A stretch of 64,000 nt of DNA from Platanthera guangdongensis (taxonomy: Eukaryota; Streptophyta; Magnoliopsida; Asparagales; Orchidaceae): positions 60,889,885 through 60,953,884 of the forward strand of contig CM077161.1 of NCBI GenBank assembly GCA_039583875.1, written 5' to 3'. Shown piece by piece: positions 12,009-22,607 of this stretch. The position numbers and the translations under genes are program-made. Within the stretch, counting starts at the first letter, position 1. Each line of letters begins with the position of its first letter. The notes beneath the pieces are model-generated. The model saw nothing but the letters and a program-made list of their open reading frames with translations, searched no databases and was not told where the DNA came from.

Positions 12009-12335
12009 ACTGCGCACGACCACTGGTCGTGTGCCCCTGATCGTGCGCACTACTCTTCGTTTTCCAAAATCTGCCTGGGGTAATCGCACGACCACTGGAC
12101 CTAGTGCGCACGACCACCGGTCGTGCGCCACTGATCGTGTGCGTTGATTCCTCTTTTCTGGAGTCCTGTCTGGGTAATCGCATGACCATTGAACTTAGTG
12201 CGCACGACCACTAGTCGTGCGCCACTGCTCGTGTGCGTTATCCCAGTTCTTCTTCCTATTCTACCATGTCAGTGCGCACGACCACTGGACATAGTGCGCA
12301 CGACCACTGGTCGTGCGCCCGTGATCGTGCGCATT
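12009..12335 (+). repeat. Array of GCACGACCACTGGTCGTGC dyads in the LTR U3
   Basis: Imperfect to perfect copies of a 19-20 bp inverted repeat centred on CCACTGG, alternating with GATCGTGCGC half-words, occur about every 50-90 bp. The array ends about 17 bp before a TATA box. Confidence 0.85.
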
Positions 12336-12351
12336 GTTCATTTCTACTTTG

Positions 12352-12359
12352 TATAAATA
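12352..12359 (+). promoter_or_regulatory. LTR TATA box (TATAAATA)
   Basis: TATAAATA lies just downstream of the dyad array, in the position expected for the LTR core promoter of the plus-strand Tat-like element. Confidence 0.6.
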
Positions 12360-13283
12360 TTGCAGGTCTCGCCCTAATTCAGGAGCTGGGATCACTCGAC
12401 ATTTCTCCGCTGTTTTCCGCCTTTTCCGTCGTTCCCCTTCATCTTCCACCCTAGGGAGGTGCTCCGGGCAAGCTTTCACCGCCAAATCCAAGCCGGAGCT
12501 TCCTCTTGGCCTTCTCCTTCATATGTAAGCTTCAAGTAGGGTTTGACTCCATCGCCAACAAGCAAAGGGAAGCTTGCAACTTTCATCCGCTATCGTGACA
12601 CGAAGAAAACGGGCCATTGGAAGGTGGTGACAGCCCTTCTCTACTCCGGATGCAGTTGGGGACCGAGCTTGGACGCGGATTGACAACCCGACGATTCCAA
12701 CCGTGAATCCTCAGCAAGACTTCGGATTCGGTCGATCTCTTGCCTTGTTCTTCCTTCATTGTTTTTTATGTGTTGTTGTAAACTTTATTTATAGATGATG
12801 TGTGCTTATTTGTAAAATATTTTTATACAATCATGTCTTTTTGATTTGTAATTTCGTTTATTTTCTTGAGGTGCGCCATATTTCATCCACTACCATCCAC
12901 CCTTGCCGCACTAGCAATTGCTAGTGGCGTGCGTAGCGAAGAGGTGCTTTCGACCCTCATTCCGTCATTCTTATCACTTCAGCTGCAAGCCAACTCGCCC
13001 ATCCGCCTATTGATTCGGTGCATAGCGGCCCGACTAGTCTTCCATCCCGCCTGGCAAAGCATCGCATAGCAGCGTTGCATAGGAGTAGTTGTTAGATTTT
13101 TACTTTATTTTTCCACAAATATCAAAACCCCCCTTAGTTAACTCCGACCTAAGGACTTCAATCTCAAGTCCTCCTCGAAATTAACTCCACCTTACTGTGT
13201 TCCTTGAGAGATCGATACTTGGGAAAACTCGCCCTTTTTATATTACTTGTGCGACCGGTTCACTGCCGTGATCTTTAGCATCA

Positions 13284-14342
13284 ATAGCCTTCACAGGTTA
13301 TTGTCTTTTGATTGATGATGTCATCATTATGCCATCATACTCTAAGTCTTCATTCAAACATTTTCTATCAATACATCACATTACTATAGCTAATGTGACA
13401 TTTCTAACAAACTCGACACTTTTGTGTTGACTTTGTTCAGCTTCAGGATCAAAAGTGTCGAGATGTCTCAAGTGTCTCGACACAATATTACATAATGTTC
13501 TTAGAAGGTGTCGAGACATCTTAGCAGTCTCGACAAATTATTACTTAGTAAAAATTTCAGTCTTGAATTTGAAGATGTCAAGATAATTGACTTGTCTCGG
13601 CAAAACTGTCTGTTGGGTGTCGACACTTGTTTTAATTCTTCACTGTGTGGAGACAGTTGAATTGTCTCGACACTTCAGTCTACCGGGTGTCGACACTTGT
13701 TTAAGTCTACACTTCAGTCTCATTGTGTAGAGATAATTATATTGTCTCGACAATACTGTCTTAAGGTGTCAAGACATCTGACTACTCTCGACACAGTTGT
13801 CTTGATCTTCAAAGTGTAGAGATTACTAACTTGTCTCGACACTGCCAACTTGAACTTCAAGGTGTCGAGATAACTGACTTGTCTCGACAATGCTGTCTTG
13901 AAACATCAGGGTGTTGAGATAACTGAATTGTCTCGACACTGCTGACTTGATCTTCAAGGTGTCTAGTTAGCTGACTGGTCTCGTCACTGCTCTTGCAAAG
14001 GTGTCGACATTGTTGAAGTGTGTAGACACTTTTGTACTTAACCATTTATCTGCACTGCAACTTGCTAGGTGTCGACTGTCCTGACTTCACTCAGCACTTT
14101 TAGTTGTATGGCGTTGAGTTAACTTGTTTCACTCGACGCTTTTGGACTTTGGCAATTTTCTGCCTTTCCTGTCAGCTTCTTTGAGTCCACTTGTGAATAT
14201 AACTTGGACCACATATCCAATCAATGTGACATAGTCAACCTGCATGCATTAACTAAAACATACATCAAATATATACTTATGTATATCATTGAATTGAAAG
14301 AGCTTCTTCAAATCAAGTACATTATTTCCAATGTACCCAACA
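13284..14342 (-). repeat. Minus-strand copia/SIRE-like 3' LTR, truncated at its far end
   Basis: Read on the minus strand, a polypurine tract (GGGGGAGATTG, plus positions 14343-14353) is followed by an LTR beginning TGTTGGGTACATTGG. The LTR runs to 13284, where it meets the Tat-like LTR. The junction suggests the Tat-like element inserted into this LTR. It contains a long block of CTCGACA/TGTCGAG words. A short near-palindrome (ATGATGTCATCAT) lies near 13315. Confidence 0.65.
13405..14135. repeat. Array of GTGTCGAGAC / TCTCGACAC words
   Basis: About twenty degenerate copies of GTGTCGAGA and TCTCGACAC occur in alternating orientation at spacings of 20-45 bp. Neighbouring copies can pair with each other. 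Confidence 0.75.
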
Positions 14343-14487
14343 ATCTCCCCCTATTTGGAGAAGTCATAACCCCAATTCAATGATATACACCATAATAACA
14401 AAATATAATAATTATGATGCACAAGAGAAGTGCTGAAAAAAATATACATGAAACAGCAATAATAAGATAATTATAACAAAGTGCAAC
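14343..14487 (-). other. Polypurine tract and 3' internal end of the minus-strand copia/SIRE-like element
   Basis: The minus-strand run CCAAATAGGGGGAGATTG is typical of the SIRE-type tract before the LTR. The remainder to 14487 is AT-rich without an open frame. It is cut by the insertion of E1 at 14488; the five flanking bases are GCAAC. Confidence 0.55.
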
Positions 14488-15384
14488 TGTTGAAACAGGA
14501 ATCCGGTCTCCTGTGGAGTTCGACCCTTGGGGAAGGGGTGGTCTCGCGCCTACTTCGCTCCTGCAAGAAAAACAACAAAGAATGCAAGGAGAAACAGGCC
14601 CAAGGGCTCGGCAGGGAGGTCCCACCACAAACCCGGAAGATCTCGGAGCGCTTCCCCTCCTTAGCCAGAAGCCGAGCTAAGGCACCCTCAGAAAGCACTT
14701 GAAAACTGGAGCAGGGTGGCACTCCAAAACGTGCCCTCTGGGGTACACCTTGGGTCCTATTTATAGTTTTTGGAATCTAAACTGCCAATAACCAGAAGGA
14801 CTGACCCGAAAGTACCAAAAAGCCCTTGGTTGGGTCTGCCAACAGCCAAACACCGCTGTCCCGAACGGCCATACGCAGTCCAACCTAGTCTGCCAACAGC
14901 GTGGCTCCGCTGTTCTGAACAGCTATTCGCACCCATGGGGGGGGGGGGGGGGCAGCTCGCCACCAATTCCTCTCCGCGAGAGGCGGGCGCGACCAGGTTC
15001 TAGCGGCTCGCCTATTCTTCTCGGGCGAGCGCAAGCCGGACCGCCGCGACCCGCCGGTCCTCTGCCGAGGCGGATAGGTGACCAGGTCGCGCATAGGGGG
15101 CGGGCTGGCGGCCATTGTGACCCTCAGAATGGCTCGCAGATCGCGGGTCGTCGAGCCCATCCGCTAGTACCGGTTCGATGAATGGCATTCCCAGCTCTGG
15201 CCGACGATTCTCCGAGTGAGCGGGAGGGATAGGGGGAGTCGTCCCGCCCAGCTCGCTCGCCTGAAATGAGCGGGAGAGGACCAGCCCCTTGCCGCATGTC
15301 TGCTTGTCACTTAGGTGCGGGTCGTGGGACTGGGTCCGCCCGATCTTCCTGGTGGGGCCCATTCGACGAACACAGGGTTGTACA
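14488..15384 (-). repeat. 3' LTR of E1 (897 bp)
   Basis: On the minus strand it starts TGTACAACCC and ends CCTGTTTCAACA. The polypurine tract AAAAAGAGTGGGGATTG precedes it (plus 15385-15401). It aligns with 57963-58663 (for example the shared GGGTCTGCCAACAGCCAAA). A minus-strand TATA (CTATAAATA, plus 14758-14766) follows a CpG-rich block of GGCGAG/CTCGCC words (about 14940-15300). A run of 16 G at 14937-14952 interrupts it. Confidence 0.82.
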
Positions 15385-15501
15385 CAATCCCCACTCTTTT
15401 TGAGCTTGATACAAGCTCGGAAAGAATCATCTAACCCGCGTGTTCGGCGAGTACTGTGCAGAGATGGTAGGGAATCTTCTGGTGGGGCCCCACTATTTGG
15501 C

Positions 15502-15509
15502 TATAAATA
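15502..15509 (+). promoter_or_regulatory. TATA box of antisense gene A in E1
   Basis: TATAAATA lies 74 bases before the gene A ATG (15576). The homologous site in E2 (58779) lies 70 bases before its ATG. The surrounding GGCTATAAATA context is similar, which supports a promoter conserved between copies. Confidence 0.65.
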
Positions 15510-15575
15510 TACCACTGAGCCCAGGGGGGCTCCCCGGACCATCTTGTTTTTCAACCGGACTGCAGCCGGAGTCCG

Positions 15576-16548
15576 ATGCTGGTTAGCGAAGAGGTGCGAG
15601 CCCGTCTGGCGGTCGCGGGCCAGAAAACTCGGTAGGAGGCCCTCGAGGCCGCTCCTTGGTTAGCGCGCGGGTCTCCCGGCCCTCTCTTTAGGCCGATGAA
15701 GGCGAAGATCGTGAGGCGGTCCCCGGAGAATGACTTCCCGGGTTCCAGCTCGGCGGCGGGTGCTGAGGTCGCTTCTGAGGTACGCGACCTTCCCTCTCGG
15801 TTTGTCGCCACATTTTTGATCCTTTGTCTTGCAGGCATTGCCTCGTGAATACGAGGGGGATGGGGGTAGGAACTCCCCCCTGCCTTGTAGTCTGAGAGGG
15901 CTGCTAGTCCCTCAGGTCTGGACCGTCCACCCCCGAATACCGCTCGCTCGCCAGTTCCCCCCGGATTAGGAAAATCTCTTGCGGCCTTTGAGGGAGAGCC
16001 TTTTCTGGGTCGGCCGGGCTCCTCTCATCCTCCCATCAGTATGGACGGTGTGCCAACCCCTGGTAAGCTCGCGCTCAGCGCTTGCCTTGTCCTCGCTCGT
16101 TCCTTCTGAATTGCCCTTTTGCAGGCTACAACATGGTCTCCTCCGAAATGGAGATGAGTGAAGGGTACTCGCCTCCGCCTGACGTGTAGAGTGTTTCAGA
16201 TTACCTGGGCGATCCGGCTGATGCGGTGGGGATGAAGAGGCAGGTGACGCGGCTATTCTAGAAACATACTCTGCTGCTTCAGGAGCTCTTCAAGAGGGTC
16301 GACCAAGATAAGGCCGACACTGAGGCTCGGCTCACGGCCCTGGAGGGGGCCACGCGCGCTGCAGAAGGTGGCGAGGTCACTTCGCCTGGCGTGCACATTA
16401 CGCGGGCCGAGGAGCGCCTAAGGAGTGCCTCAGAACAAGTTGGCCTGGCCCAGCAGGAGCAGGTGGTGGTGCGCGATTACCACTATCCCCGCGTGCCGTC
16501 GCGATCTGGAACACAACGGCGGGCAGGTGGAAGTGGATCCAGTACTGA
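15576..16548 (+). pseudogene. Antisense gene A of E1, unknown protein with DYLGDP motif
   Basis: I do not recognise the family. Homology to the E2 copy defines the gene. Exon 1 begins MLVSEEVRARL, matching MSHSQSFCERL in E2, and contains an in-frame TAG (about 15633). A GTACGC donor lies near 15779. Acceptors ending TTGCAG occur near 15835 and 16124. The last exon holds the DYLGDP motif, a charged helical segment (KRQVTRLF) and a C-terminus GRWKWI. Two further nonsense codons (after PPDV and after TRLF) and a frameshift before GRWKWI kill the frame; the matching stop is TGA at 16546-16548. It lies on the strand opposite to gag-pol, with its own TATA box. The helical, charged content suggests a coiled coil. 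The exon borders are my inference. Confidence 0.6.
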
Positions 16549-17047
16549 TCCGCCCTTTCTCTTTTCCGCTCACGGGATATCACTGGGTTGTTACTGTTTC
16601 AAACTCGTTCTGTATCTATAACGATTTGCGACTCTCTGTGCCTGCCCATGGACCTGATGTTTGATTTCTGATGCATGTTGAAATTATCATGTTGTTGCTT
16701 TTATTCTCCGCGGGGCGGGCTCGAGGGTACTCGCGTCCTCCGCTCGCCTTACTCCTACGGGCGAGGGCGGGTCAGGGGATGGATTCGCTCAACCCGCCAT
16801 CCCGATCGTGGTGGGAGCGAGCCGAGGGGCTCGCCAGCCAGGAGTCTCCCCAACTCGCTCGGAATCCTGGGCGAGTGCGGGCCGAGACTCGCCCGCTCAA
16901 TTTCTTGCGCGGATGCGATCGGGCGAGACCTGCGCCTGATCGGCCTTGACGGTGCAGTCGCATGTCGGGAAGGCGAACCGTCAGGCCTGATTTTTGCTAC
17001 ACGCACCTCTCCATTCGGTGGGAAATTTCCCGCCCTTTCTTTCTCCC
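16549..17047 (+). other. Spacer between antisense genes A and B of E1
   Basis: GC-rich, with many GGCGAG/CTCGCC words like those of the E1 LTR. The open frames here (for example 16675-17052) are low-complexity and not shared with E2. It presumably holds the 3' end of gene A and upstream sequence of gene B. Confidence 0.5.
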
Positions 17048-17055
17048 TATAAATA
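17048..17055 (+). promoter_or_regulatory. TATA box of antisense gene B in E1
   Basis: TATAAATA lies 130 bases before the gene B ATG at 17178. E2 has the same box at 60217, 165 bases before its ATG. Confidence 0.62.
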
Positions 17056-17177
17056 GGCCTTGTCGGTTCTTATCCTCCCACCGCTTCAAAACACTCCCCC
17101 GCTTCCTGCTCCCCGTGAAGCACGGCTGGCGCTCGCCTTCTGGATCTCTCTCGCTCGAACGGCGGCAGTTCGGCGGA

Positions 17178-19075
17178 ATGGGCGGCGGCGACGGCGATGC
17201 GGACGGACGAAGCAAATGCGCCTGGACCTTCTCAGAGCATGACTTTCCCCACGCCGTCATCTCGGAGCACGAATACCTAGATGCCCTAGGCGACCACGTC
17301 CCGCCGGGATTTTCGGCGAGACGACCCAGGGAGGGAGAGAAGATCAATGATCTATCCAGGGACGAGCTCGCCATACCCCTGGCTCACTTTGAAGTGGGCC
17401 TGCGGCTTCCCTTGTGGCCTGAGGTACGCCAAGTGCTGAAGTACTTCGGGGTCGTCCTATGTCAGATGACCCCGAACTCCATAGCTGTTATGGTGGGGTT
17501 CGCCTGCTTCCTGCGGGAGGAGCGAGTCGAGTTCAGTCTCGCCATTTTCCACAAGCTATTCTCCTTCCGTGCAAACCGGGACGGGACCGCCTATTTCTCC
17601 AGCGCCCACCTCAAGGTGCGGGAGACTGTAAATAAGAGTCACAACTGGCTCAAAAAGTTCATGTTCGTTAAGGGGGATTTTGGCAACGTCCCCTTCTCGT
17701 CGGTGCAGCTCAGCGAGGCGAGTTACCGCCCGCCCAGCCTAGGGGGCCACGAGGCCGACCTGTGCGGGTTCTTCGCTGGGAAGAACTTCGAGGTCGCGTA
17801 CTTGCGCCGTAACCTTGATGACCTTGCTGCAGTCCCGCCTGGGGGAGGTTTGCCACTTGCCACTGCTCTGCCTTACCCTTTTCTTCTTTGTCTTACCCCC
17901 TATTCTTGGTAGGCGAGCGGGATGTTCCCCTTCATCCCCCCACGAGAGTGCTCGGATCGCCCCCGGGGTCCTTGCCCGCGCCCAGGCCGCAGACGCCGCT
18001 CAGCGCGACGCCCCGTCGGTCCCTGCTAAAAAACGGTCGGGCGGCGTACAGCCCGCTCCCCCGCCCAAGATGGCGAAGACTGCGGGACAACAACTCGCCG
18101 GGGGCCAGAGGAAAGGTAAGGCTCCGGCGGATTAGCCTGCCGAGGGTCTCCCCTCTTTGGTCGCTTCGACCATCGACACCCCTGGCGGGGCGGCGAACAC
18201 TTCTGCGCCGCCGGACGGGTCGCAAACTGCCGCGAAGCCGGTGCTGAGAGGGCACCGCAACTTTGGTTATGGCAAGAAGTATTTGGATGAGCTCGGCATT
18301 CCGCTTCTGTCATGGGACAAGGACTCGAATCGCGCGGTCATCCCAACCCTGTTGCCGAGTTGGCTGGAGCAGGACACCATCGACGGGGAGGCCTATAACT
18401 TCACGTTCGGCCTCTACTCGCGAGAGGACGCCACTATCTATGACAAGGAGGCGACGCGAGTACTGGTGCATGAGAGCGCGCGGGCCCAACTGCGCGGCTT
18501 GGAGTTGGCCCACATGGTTGGGAGGCGGTGCACCCAGCTGGAGCGTAACGCTGCCTCCCTTCAGAAGTTGGCGGACGAGAAGGAGGAGGCCCGAAAACTT
18601 GCTCAGGAGGACGCGGATCTCCAGAGGAAGCGGGCCGACGCGGCAGAGGAGACCCTCGCGCAATACTTGGGAGGGGTGGTACGTACTTACTCCCTATTAC
18701 CGCTCCTTCTCGCAAATCCGCCTCACGATTCTCTCTTTCCCTCAGGATGCGGCGACGGCCAGTCGGATGGGTGCCGAGATCGCCACCATTGGTCATGACA
18801 AGTCTGCGCTGGAGGCGCGGGTGTGCGAGCTGGAGGCTGTCGCCGCTGTCCCTCCGCCAGATAACAGGGGCTGCCCGCTCGAACACCATTCTGACTACGA
18901 GTTGGAGGTGCTGATGCAGAAGAACGCCGCCAGGGCCGCGAAGTACAGAATGCAGATGTTGCGACGCGCGGACATCCTCAAAAGCGAGGCCGCGGAGCTC
19001 TCGGCGGGCGACGTGGTGCCGACGCTGTTCCTTCCCGTGCCGGACCCCGGGGATAAGTCCTACCAGCCCGTATAG
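17178..19075 (+). pseudogene. Antisense gene B of E1, Transposase_28-like protein with coiled coil
   Basis: The ATG at 17178 (MGGGDGDADG) matches MGKKRVEGGEG in E2. Exon 1 (17178-17847) holds the motifs CAWTFSEHDFP, ELAIPLAHFEVGLRLPL, VLKYFGVVLCQM and NWLKKFMFVKGDF. This resembles the plant putative gypsy-type transposon domain (Pfam Transposase_28), whose function is unknown. Intron 1 (17848-17912) and intron 2 (18679-18745) have GT..AG ends and sit where E2 has introns. Exon 2 (17913-18678) has a lysine-rich part and a heptad-like coiled coil (ERNAASLQKLADEKEEARK). Exon 3 (18746-19075) ends YQPV. Exon 2 has a frameshift soon after HPPT and a TAG at 18133-18135. The gene converges on the element's own pol. 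Confidence 0.72.
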
Positions 19076-19489
19076 GACTTCCCGCCCAGGATCTCGCATC
19101 GCCCTCGCTTTTTTGACATTTGCTGGTTAGATGTATACACCATGTATTTTTAGTTTTCTTTTTGAGATGTAAGCGCGAGCCGTGCCTAGACTTTGTGTTA
19201 TTCGTCTATTAACGCTCTCATAAGCGCTTCCTCGCCTGCCTCATTCGTATATTTGCTATTGCCGCGCGGGGCGACCCGCCTCTGCGACCCAGCACCGCTG
19301 AGGCGGCTACTCGCCCACCAAGCGAGGCGAGCCGGCTCGTTGCTCGCCTGAGTCATCAAATTTCTTGCGGGTTCTCGCCTAGGTTCTCGCCTTCGTTCGG
19401 CCGTCTTTTGGGGGCTGTATAATAACGCTAGGCCCCGAACTCCATTCGGTTAACCTTCGCGACTCCAGCCCCTGATCGACACCGTCGAG
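19076..19489 (+). other. 3' flank of antisense gene B
   Basis: AT-rich just after the stop (possible poly(A) region around 19120-19200), then CpG-rich with GGCGAG/CTCGCC words. No coding frame is supported. Confidence 0.45.
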
Positions 19490-20800
19490 TGGCCTCCCTT
19501 CCTTCCCCCACCGGCTAGGTGAGAGCCTGACAGCGGGGTCTGCTCGGGGTCCACTACTAACACCATCGAGTGACTTCCAGCCCTACCAGCTAGGTGAGAG
19601 CCTGACAGTGGGATCTGCTCGAGGCCCAAGGATGACACCGAGTGACTTCCAGCCCTGCCAGCTAGGAGAGAGCCTGACAGCGGGATCTGCTCGGGGTACA
19701 CTACTAACACCATCGAGTGACTTCCAGCCCTTCCAGCTAGGTGAGAGCCTGACAGCGGGATCTGCTCGAGACCCAAGGATGACACCGAGTGACTTCCAGC
19801 CCTGCCAGCTAGGTGAGAGCCTGACAGCAGGATCTGCTCGGGGTCCACTACTACCTCCATCGAGTGACTTCCAGCCCTGCCAGCTAGGTGAGAGCCTGAC
19901 AGTGGGATCTGCTCGAGACCCAAGGATGACACCGAGTGACTTCCAGCCCTGCCAGCTAGGTTAGAGCCTGATAGCGGGATCTGCTCGGGGTCCAATACTA
20001 CCACCATCGAGTTACTTCCAGCCCTGCCAGCTAGGTGAGAGCCTGACAGCGGGATCTGCTCAAGGCCTAAGGATGACACCGAGTGACTTCCAGCCCTGCT
20101 AGCTAGGTGAGAGCCTGACAGCGGGATCTGCTCGGGGTCCACTACTACCACCATCGAGTGACTTCCAGCCCTGCCAGCTAGGTGAGAGCCTGACAGTGGG
20201 ATCTGCTCGAGGCCCAAGGATGACACTGAGTGACTTCCAGCCCTGCCAGCAAGGTGAGAGCCTGACAGCGGGATCTGCTCGGGGTCCACTACTACCACCA
20301 TCGAGGGACTTCCAGCCCTGCCAGCTAGCTGAGAGCCTGACAGCGGGATCTGCTCGAGGCCCAAGGATGACACCGAGTGACTTTCAGCCCTGCCAGCTAG
20401 GTGAGAGCCTGACAGCGGGATCTGCTCGGGGTCCACTACTACCACCATCGAGTGACTTCCAGCCCTGCCAGCTAGGTGAGAGCCTGACAGCGGGATCTGC
20501 TGGAGGCCCAAGGATGACACCGAGTGACTTCCAGCCCTGCCAGCTAGGTGAGAGCCTGACAGCGGGATCTGCTCGGGGTCCACTATTACCACCATCGAGG
20601 GACTTCCAGCCCTGCCAGCTAGGTGAGAGCCTGACAGCGGGATCTGCTCGAGGCCCAAGGATGACACCGAGTGACTTCCAGCCCTGCCAGCTAGGAGAGA
20701 GACTGACAGCGGGATCTGCTCGGGGTGCACTACTAACACCATCGAGTGACTTCTAGCCCTGCCAGCTAGGTGAGAGCCTGACAGCGGGATCTGCTTGAGG
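19490..20800. repeat. 147-bp dimeric tandem array of E1
   Basis: Alternating 75-bp and 72-bp monomers give a 147-bp higher-order unit. GGGTCC landmarks lie at 19841, 19988, 20135, 20282, 20429 and 20576, exactly 147 apart. About nine units are present. Each monomer contains CCAGCCCTGCCAGCTAGGTG and GAGAGCCTGACAGCGGGATC. The unit is a multiple of three and lacks stops in one minus frame, so a 453-codon frame (19450-20811) runs through it, with shorter plus-strand frames. I treat these as by-products of the repeat. The array lies between convergent transcription units. Confidence 0.93.
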
Positions 20801-22036
20801 TCCAAACACATTACATTTTTCTATGCAGACTAGCAAGGGCAAATTTGGAGGGTTGAATGAATTCATTATAATCAATGTATCGCCTACATGCTTCAGGGAA
20901 AAAAATCGTTTTAGGTCGTCACCACTCCAGGTGAGACTCAGGGTCTCGCCCTCTACATTTTGGAGTCGATAGCCCCCTAACTTTAAAGCTTCCTTTACAA
21001 TAAAGGGTCCCTCCCAGCTGGGATTGAGCTTTCCTACGGATGCCGACCTCCCTGCTGCATCTACCTTCTTCAACACCAAGTCTCCTTCCACGAATTGCTT
21101 GACCCTGATGTGTTTGTCAAAGTACTTGGCCATCCTTCTTTTCACCTCCTCCTGTCGCATAGCGGAAAGGTCCCTTAGCTCCTCCACCATGTTAAGGGAG
21201 AGCCTCAGCTCCTCCTCGTTCTCTGCCTGCCACTCCTCCCGGCCTTCCTTGGCCACAACGACTCGAGGCGTTTGGATTTCGAATGCCACGGGGAGCACCG
21301 CCTCGCACCCGTGGGAGAGTTTGAAGGGGGTCTCCCCCGTAGCCGTGTTGGGGGTAGTTCTCAGGGCCCAGAGAATCGTGGGAAGCTGCTCCACCCAGCT
21401 CCCCCTCAAATTCTCCACCTTTTTCTTGAGGAGGTTGACGATGATCTTATTTGCAGCCTCTACCTGCCCACTGCTCCTAGGGTGATGGACTGAGGCGAAC
21501 CTGAGGTCGATTCCAAGCTGTTCGCAAAAGCTGGTGAATTTGGCACTGGCGAACTGGGGCCCGTTGTCCGTGACGATGGCCTGGGGCAGCCCATGGCGAC
21601 AGATGATCTCTCCCCAAACAAAGTTCCTGATCACCTGGGAGGTCACCTTGGCCAGCGCCTTCACCTCCATCCACTTTGAGAAGTAGTCAATCATTACTAG
21701 GAGGAACCTTCTCTGACCGCTGGCTTGGGGGAATGGTCCAACCAAATCCATTCCCCAAATTGCGAAGGGCCATGGGGCCGTGATACTTCTGAGCCGCTGG
21801 GATGGTTGTAGCTGGAGAGGGGAAAATAGCTGGCACTTGTGACATCTTCTTGCGAACTCTGCGGTGTCTCGGCCCAGGGTGGGCCAGAAATATCCTTGCC
21901 TGACTATCCTCCCTTCCAGGGTCCGACTCCCGGAGTGACTCCCATATTCCCCGGAGTGGACTTCCTCCAAGATCCTTTGTACTTCGCCCTCGGTCACGCA
22001 GCGAGCCAGCATCCCTGAGAGGGTCTTCCTGTACAA
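20753..22036 (-). pseudogene. pol: Integrase part of E1 pol
   Basis: Catalyses insertion of element DNA. The HHCC zinc finger (EVHSGEYGSHSG, then CHKCQLF) is near 21940-21825. The D,D,E core is seen as GMDLVGPFP, VTDNGPQFAS and GQVEAANK. The C-terminal part has a GDLVLKK strand and WEGPFIVKE, as in Tat integrases. The frame is open for 427 codons from a point just after a TAG (YYLL*DGQLYRK, near 22046) that separates it from RNase H. The last 50 codons run into the edge of the tandem array. It would be expressed only as part of a polyprotein, which is broken upstream. Confidence 0.9.
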
Positions 22037-22045
22037 CTGCCCATC

Positions 22046-22607
22046 CTAGAGGAGGTAATATGCTGACTTGTGTCTTAGTTTCTTCTTATCTACCCCCTCC
22101 AGATACTCTCCCGTGGAGAGGAAAACCACAACTTGATCCATCCACGAAGCTTGTTGATCGATTTCCATGAGCTCTCCCTCTTCGATGGAGGGGCGGAACA
22201 GGTCGGTGATGGTGCCCCCCACCTGGGGACCATGCTTCGCTAGCTGATCTGCTTGTTCATTCTCTTCCCTGGGCACGTGTCGGATGGTGAAAGTTTGAAA
22301 AGTGCCAATGACCCCCTTCACATTGGCCAAGTACGATCGCACGGTGGGCTCCATTGCCTCAAACTCCCCATTGATCTCGGAAGCTACTACCATGGAGTCA
22401 GTAAGGACCTCCACATCCGATACCCCCAGCTCCCTGTCCAGGCGTAGCCCCGCTATCACGGCCTTGTACTCGGCCTGGTTGTTGGTAATGGGAAAGTGCA
22501 CCACCACCGTCTGCTCAATTATAGTCCCCTAAGGGCTTTCTAGGATCACCCCTACTCCTAGGGAATGCCTTCCAGAGGCGCCATCCACCCTCACCTTCCA
22601 AGGAGTC
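22046..22607 (-). pseudogene. pol: Second (archaeal-type) RNase H of E1 pol
   Basis: Motifs WKVRVDGASG, TNNQAEYKAVIAGL, VLTDSMVV and ENEQADQLAKHG supply the D, E, D, D pattern of a complete RNase H. It lies between the degenerate first RNase H and integrase. This additional domain is characteristic of Tat-group (Ogre/Retand/Grande) elements. A TAG interrupts the frame near 22530 (ILESP*GTII). Confidence 0.85.

Larger units (their letters stand above)
9995..13283 (+). mobile_element. 3' part of a Tat/Athila-like Ty3/gypsy element
   Basis: It comprises a noncoding internal 3' region, a polypurine tract (11724-11736) and an LTR (11737-13283). The LTR start TGATGAGTCC and the shared internal CGGACTCATCT.GGCTT block match the minus-strand LTR at 46329-48051. 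The sequence around 9995-10400 matches, in reverse complement, 34101-34661. The PPT style (AAGTCTGGGGGTG) and the GATGAG/CATCA ends are typical of Tat/Athila elements. The left part of the element lies beyond the Tekay-like insertion, outside the window. Confidence 0.75.
11737..13283 (+). repeat. 3' LTR of the Tat-like element (about 1547 bp)
   Basis: Starts TGATGAGTCC and ends TTTAGCATCA. The relative on the minus strand at 46329-48051 starts TGATGAACCC and ends GCTCATCA. The shared U5 part includes a CAATTGCTAGTGGCG-like block and the CTCAAGTCCTCCT block. U3 carries the CpG-dyad array 12009-12335, followed at once by a TATA box. No primer-binding site follows, so this is the 3' LTR. Confidence 0.8.

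Noticed and set aside
15012..15362. Minus-strand 116-codon frame in the E1 LTR
   Set aside because: GC-rich sequence with few stops on all frames; not shared with E2.
19490..20800. CRISPR-like array
   Set aside because: Regularly spaced repeats, but spacers are themselves repeats; this is a dimeric tandem array inside a plant retroelement.
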